From Bactericera cockerelli (Eukaryota > Arthropoda > Insecta > Hemiptera > Triozidae), in NCBI GenBank assembly GCA_024516035.1, contig CM044957.1, positions 46,333,933 to 46,397,932 on the forward strand: a stretch of 64,000 nt of DNA, written 5' to 3'. Shown here piece by piece: positions 61,201-64,000 of the stretch. The first letter of the stretch is position 1. Each line of letters begins with the position of its first letter. Below the pieces are notes generated by a model. It made no database searches. It saw nothing but the letters and a program-made list of their open reading frames with translations, and was not told the DNA's origin. The position numbers and the translations under genes are program-made.

Positions 61201-63852
61201 TGGAGGTCGGTGGTTCAAGTCCAGGTTTCAGCGTATAGATTTAGTCAAGCGAGTTTGAGTAGATGTGATATCACATAGTTGACTGACACAAATTTGATAA
61301 TTTACATAGTAGGTACATTAGCTACAGATACATAGTACACAGCAACAGATAGGTAAATGAGTATAATAATGAGTATAAACAGAAAAGTGAGAAGTTGTAC
61401 TAGATGTACATGAATATCAGAACATACATGGACAGCTGTTTCGAGCTTATTTGCTCTCATCAGCAGGTAATAGTTCTGAATATCCATGCCATCAACTAAC
61501 CTCTCTTTTTAATGAGTAATTAAAAAGAGTGCATACCTCGGTCTCTCCTCTTCGACATTGGCAATTCTGGCGCACTGAGAGTACCGTCGCTGTCGTACTG
61601 ATCTATCAAGTTGCTTTTCTCCCTCTCAAACTTCACTCTTGCACTGAAAAGAGAATAAATAACTTAGATTAACCTACAAATTATTATTCACCTTCTTTTT
61701 CCCTTCGTAAAATATATTAATTTATTTAATTATTTAGGTACACTTTATTTTTTTCATTTTTTACAAAGCAATCATCAACAACAACAAAAAAAAATAACAA
61801 TAAATTAAAAACAAAAACTTAGAAGTATGTACAAAAAGAAATAAAGATCGATATTAATTTTTAATTACAATTGTTCTGTAATCCGGGGTGAAGTTAATGC
61901 CTTAGGTATTCTCTGCCACTTAACCCCGGATATTTTATTTTACATAATCTTTCATCACAAATAAAAAAACAATATTTCCGATTTCTAATATTAGAAATTT
62001 CTCGGAAGTAATAAAGAACTAAGGGCCGTATTATGAAGCACTGAAGCAGGATTAGCAAATCTAAGCCGACCCTTAGATTTTATCAGCTGACCGATAGGTA
62101 TTCTAAAATAAGATTTTCCGTCACCAAGGCTGGCCACAGCTCCGTTACGTTACAGAGATAATATACAGCTGCAAAGCCCGGCTTAGATATGTTAAGGGAT
62201 AGTGGCAACTGTAGAACTCTACAGTTGTTGTCAAGGTGAAAGTTAACGGATAGTGTCCGCTAAGATAAACAAATCCAGTTTCATAGTCTGGTCCTAAGCC
62301 TTTTCCATCAGGTAGAGTGCCGAGAATGCTGGCAGCATTACCACGCATAAGGGTTGGGTGGAAGAGATTGCCATAGGCAATAACCCCGCCCTTTACTTAG
62401 GACATGTGTATATATTTTGTTTATTTTTTTTTTTGTTTATATTATTAATACTGTCAATTTTTATATTTAATTTTTACCATTATTTGTCTGTATATATCGT
62501 CGTCCCAAACACGAAGTGGCGTATCTTCAAAATACAAACTTTAGTAGCGTAAATCGAGATACGTCAGCTCGTTCTTTGAAAGAAATATTCGAAATAATAT
62601 ACGCCGAAATTAAATATACTCATAAAATTGGAACGCTTTGAGATAGAGATACGCCACTTCGTGAGGTGATAAAAAACCATGATTAGAACTAGATACGCCA
62701 CAAATCCCAAATGTCCATTTTTTGAGATACGCCACTTCGTGTTTAGGACGACGATATGTTCTATTAATAAAGAGTTTCTAAAAAAAAAAAAAATGGCTAA
62801 CCCTACCTGATGGAGAGTTTGCCTCACCTGACGGCGGATGGCAGGGTTGACATGGGCTGCAGCGGCCGATTCGTCACACCCCGCACATCCCGGGGCAGAG
62901 AGTTGGACCGGAGGCCCCGGGTGCCGCCCGTGAACCGCGACAGAGTGGCGGATGATGGCGGCGGCGGCTGGCGGTTGTAGTAGTAGTAGGAAGACCTGGG
63001 AGTAGGGACGTCGATATTATATCGATATTTTGAAATATCGATATTTTGAAATATCGATATTATCGATATTTGGTATCGATACTGAGGTTCCGATAGGGAT
63101 GTCGATATTATATCGATATTTTGAAATATCGATATTTTGGATCCGATATAATCGATATTTGGTATCGATACTGAGGTTCCGATAGTATCGATAATATCGA
63201 GAGAAAAAAATATCGTTATCGAATACCCACACTAAATGGATTAAATTTGCTTGTTTTGTAGGTTAAAATCATTTAATACTGTAAAATAATTCTGATGAGT
63301 TCCAATAAGAACAAAACACGTGTCGTAAGTTGCTTTGTATAGTTCTAATTGATTTTCTGAAATATTGTAATGTATGATTTACAGGTAATTGCATTAATAA
63401 AATAATAATTAATATGATAGGTACAGGTACCTATAGCCTACAACACAATGCACTTAAGACTAAGACACTACCTTAATAGAGTTAATAGCGTGACAGTCGT
63501 GACACCTACACCTAAACTAAACTTATATCCCCATCAGATCTGTTCTATTGAAATTATGAAATAATTAAAATATCGAAGTTCGATGTATCGGAATATCGAT
63601 ACTTTCGTTTCGATAAACATCGGATATCGATACTTTGCTTCCGCGATAGTATCGATATCAAAAATATCGATATTGTGATTCGATGTTGGCATCCCTACCT
63701 GGGAGACGCGGAACAGGTGGCTTCGGTGTCGGAGGCGTAGTCCAGGGGTCTGGGCCGCGCCCTGCAGCCGCTGCTGTAGAGAGAGGCCGGGCCACCAGCT
63801 GGCTTCATGCTGGAGCGCAGGAGGCTCTGCGTGTGCTGACGAGAGGGGGGGC
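51486..63852 (-). CDS. RhoGAP100F: SYD-1/RhoGAP100F/SYDE-type RhoGAP with C2 domain (5' part outside window)
   Basis: Thirteen exons on the minus strand give, in order, a Ser/Pro/Tyr-rich linker ([29 protein letters not shown]), basic segments ([15 protein letters not shown]), a coiled [14 protein letters not shown], a C2 domain ([14 protein letters not shown] through [13 protein letters not shown] to [11 protein letters not shown]), the RhoGAP domain ([20 protein letters not shown], arginine finger in [33 protein letters not shown]) and a Pro/Ser-rich tail ending ESSETT. In the family this protein organises presynaptic active zones and acts on Rho GTPases. A PDZ domain expected upstream would lie beyond 64000. 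Three exons (4, 9, 13) are each one base short in a homopolymer, and phases require the missing base in each. Between exons 11 and 12 phases do not match and about 30 conserved residues are missing, so one small exon was not found. Confidence 0.92.
52697..52900 (-). CDS. RhoGAP100F: RhoGAP100F exon 12 (end of RhoGAP domain)
   Basis: [36 protein letters not shown] and [19 protein letters not shown] chose the donor AAA|GTACAG because it joins exon 13 in its long open frame. The alternative CTG|GTAAAG five bases earlier would enter a frame that stops after about 75 codons. Confidence 0.85.
52927..53055. mobile_element. Harbinger-like MITE, 129 bp, 26 bp from a splice acceptor
   Basis: Ends GGGCGAAATTAATCGAC and GTCTATTAATTCCGTCC, TTA on both sides. 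It lies directly upstream (in gene sense) of the exon 12 acceptor. Confidence 0.85.
53385..53470. repeat. 'cttatatccagg' short tandem repeat
   Basis: Four close repeats of 'tctcttatatccagg' or 'tctcttacatcca', related to the pogo-like sequence at 18040-18130. Confidence 0.7.
53538..53655 (-). CDS. RhoGAP100F: RhoGAP100F exon 11
   Basis: [20 protein letters not shown] then [19 protein letters not shown], the conserved LPEPL helix of RhoGAP domains. Ends in phase 2, while exon 12 begins in phase 0. Confidence 0.93.
53859..53915 (+). pseudogene. LINE ORF2 C-terminal remnant (short)
   Basis: [18 protein letters not shown] then TGA, the very end of the motif seen at 47380-47442. Confidence 0.5.
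54231..54350 (-). CDS. RhoGAP100F: RhoGAP100F exon 10 (arginine finger)
   Basis: [20 protein letters not shown] then [20 protein letters not shown]. The Arg in YRLCGS is the catalytic arginine finger position. Confidence 0.95.
54610..54957. repeat. SINE family E pieces near exon 9
   Basis: A reversed copy (about 54610-54760, 'catatttgtgtcactttt' to 'caagctactgaggt') and two short opposed 'gacctcagtat(c)ttgatcg' pieces end right at the exon 9 donor. Confidence 0.6.
54962..55107 (-). CDS. RhoGAP100F: RhoGAP100F exon 9 (one base missing)
   Basis: [18 protein letters not shown], then, after a one-base shift in the C-run 55054-55057 (G-run in coding sense), [20 protein letters not shown] and [11 protein letters not shown]. 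As written it stops at TAG. 146 bases are present and 147 are needed. Confidence 0.9.
55143..55260. mobile_element. Left end of the 14633-type hAT-like MITE
   Basis: 'cgcggccggtgaaaaaatg' and 'tctgaaatgggatttata' match the element at 14633-14892. The right end is absent. Confidence 0.65.
55488..55662 (-). CDS. RhoGAP100F: RhoGAP100F exon 8 (end of C2)
   Basis: [20 protein letters not shown] then [20 protein letters not shown]. Phase 0 in, phase 1 out. Confidence 0.93.
55785..55912 (-). repeat. SINE family D copy (truncated)
   Basis: Reversed copy with 'ttattactatgtggtcacaa' and 'actagcgtgttaaacacttg'. Confidence 0.7.
56129..56322 (-). CDS. RhoGAP100F: RhoGAP100F exon 7 (C2 domain core)
   Basis: [36 protein letters not shown] and [19 protein letters not shown], a typical C2 beta-sandwich core. 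Confidence 0.95.
56740..56850 (+). pseudogene. LINE ORF2 C-terminal remnant
   Basis: [20 protein letters not shown] then DGLGKTYL, followed at once by repeat family G, which may be its 3' UTR. Confidence 0.5.
57098..57256 (-). CDS. RhoGAP100F: RhoGAP100F exon 6 (start of C2)
   Basis: [20 protein letters not shown] then [17 protein letters not shown]. Its acceptor (TTCGTTCCAG on the minus strand) is the seed of the array immediately to the right. Confidence 0.95.
57257..58680 (-). repeat. Array of copies of the exon 6 acceptor
   Basis: About 18 copies of 'agaaattctggaacgaag' (minus-strand CTTCGTTCCAG|AATTTCT). Most are spaced 40-44 bases. Four (about 57450, 58150, 58370, 58600) carry a longer piece of exon 6 reaching back to the KPGTD codons, in units of roughly 200 bases with 'tttacacatgggtt(t)aaccc'. 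Confidence 0.95.
59364..59497 (-). CDS. RhoGAP100F: RhoGAP100F exon 5
   Basis: [20 protein letters not shown] then [20 protein letters not shown], a charged helical linker, likely coiled coil. Confidence 0.9.
60332..60530 (-). repeat. SINE family D copy (full length)
   Basis: Reversed full copy, 'cactctttagtggaaagtaa' to 'ttaaccacttgactaccag'. Confidence 0.8.
60656..60907 (-). CDS. RhoGAP100F: RhoGAP100F exon 4 (one base missing)
   Basis: [20 protein letters not shown] then, after a shift in the G-run 60841-60844 (C-run in coding sense), [40 protein letters not shown] and [13 protein letters not shown]. 252 bases are present, and intron phases 1 and 2 require 253. Confidence 0.9.
60930..61165 (+). 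repeat. SINE family F copy
   Basis: Head 'ggtgaaccggttgtgactac', starting about 20 bases upstream (in gene sense) of the exon 4 acceptor. Confidence 0.75.
61193..61300 (+). repeat. SINE family E copy
   Basis: 'taacctggaggtcggtgg' and 'tttagtcaagcgagtttgag'. Confidence 0.65.
61537..61643 (-). CDS. RhoGAP100F: RhoGAP100F exon 3
   Basis: [20 protein letters not shown] then [15 protein letters not shown]. Phases 2 and 1 match both neighbours. Confidence 0.88.
61740..61930 (-). mobile_element. Second LINE 3' end subfamily
   Basis: 'ggggtgaagttaatgcctt' with 'aggtattctctgccactt', the same design as at 22620-22795. Confidence 0.5.
62290..62460. mobile_element. LINE fragments: reversed C-terminus next to a forward 3' hairpin
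   Basis: On the minus strand 62348-62290 reads [19 protein letters not shown]. On the plus strand 62360-62400 carries 'gagattgccataggcaata' and 'accccgccctttacttagg'. Confidence 0.55.
62828..62995 (-). CDS. RhoGAP100F: RhoGAP100F exon 2
   Basis: [20 protein letters not shown] then [20 protein letters not shown] and PMSTLPSAV. Its acceptor is supplied by the 8-bp target duplication of the adjoining transposon. Confidence 0.9.
63003..63697. mobile_element. hAT-like element forming an intron
   Basis: Ends TAGGGACGTCGATAT and, at the right, reverse complement TAGGGATGCCAACAT. Flanked by perfect CCTGGGAG (62995-63002 and 63698-63705). The interior is rich in 'atcgatat' palindromes with no coding frame. 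Together with one target duplication it makes up the whole 703-bp intron. Confidence 0.9.
63699..63852 (-). CDS. RhoGAP100F: RhoGAP100F exon 1 in window (gene continues beyond 64000)
   Basis: [40 protein letters not shown] and TEATCSASP. It starts in phase 1, so earlier exons exist outside the window. Donor CTCCCAG|GTAGGG. Confidence 0.9.
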
Positions 63853-63910
63853 CTGGGGGTGGGAACAGAAAGCATGTAGGCTCGTATGCAGAGACACCAC
63901 ACACACACGA

Positions 63911-64000
63911 GCGCACGAATAGCTCAGTGATTAAGCACTCGCTTGCCATGCGGAAGGTTCCGGGTTCGAACCCCCGCGCCGACAAAAATTTGTATTCAAA
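63911..64000 (+). repeat. SINE family B copy (cut by window end)
   Basis: tRNA-like head 'gcgcacgaatagctcagtga' and B box GGTTCGAACCC, in the intron just upstream of exon 63699-63852. Confidence 0.8.

Overview
The window is an arthropod, almost certainly insect, genomic segment. It has two intron-rich conserved genes, one intronless orphan gene, and a very dense load of tRNA-headed SINEs, LINE 3' ends, MITEs, minisatellites and local tandem duplications. The exact species cannot be read from the sequence; a large repeat-rich insect genome, such as a hemipteran, is my guess.

Layout. Positions 865-35438 (+) carry a complete peroxisomal half-ABC transporter, ABCD3/PMP70. It has 16 exons whose phases join into about 667 codons once one missing G in exon 12 is allowed for. 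Positions 38740-40671 (+) carry an intronless 643-aa protein I do not recognise, with a Cys/Lys-rich N-terminus and an acidic C-terminus. Positions 40900-51480 are intergenic and repeat-filled. Positions 51486-63852 (-) carry thirteen exons of a SYD-1/RhoGAP100F/SYDE-type gene (C2 plus RhoGAP); its 5' part lies beyond the right edge.

Most notable. (1) One intron of the RhoGAP gene (62996-63698) is exactly a 695-bp hAT-like element plus one copy of its perfect 8-bp target duplication. Splicing it out restores the pre-insertion sequence, so this is a candidate intron gain by a DNA transposon (an introner). (2) Exon edges in both genes have repeatedly been copied: seven 89-bp copies of the exon 8 acceptor, three copies of the exon 14 acceptor, a partial exon 15 duplicate with a changed Walker B residue, echoes of exons 3 and 7, and about 18 copies of the acceptor of RhoGAP exon 6. 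(3) Four coding exons each lack one base in a short homopolymer, while flanking intron phases are preserved. This points to consensus-sequence errors rather than dead genes. (4) Several apparently non-autonomous elements show clear target duplications, including a 760-bp one with subterminal 13-mers and a central hairpin, nested in a SINE.

The two conserved genes act in unrelated processes (peroxisomal lipid import and synaptic/Rho signalling). They are neighbours, not an operon or pathway. Element and family names are recognised by eye from motifs, ends and target duplications; no database search was possible.
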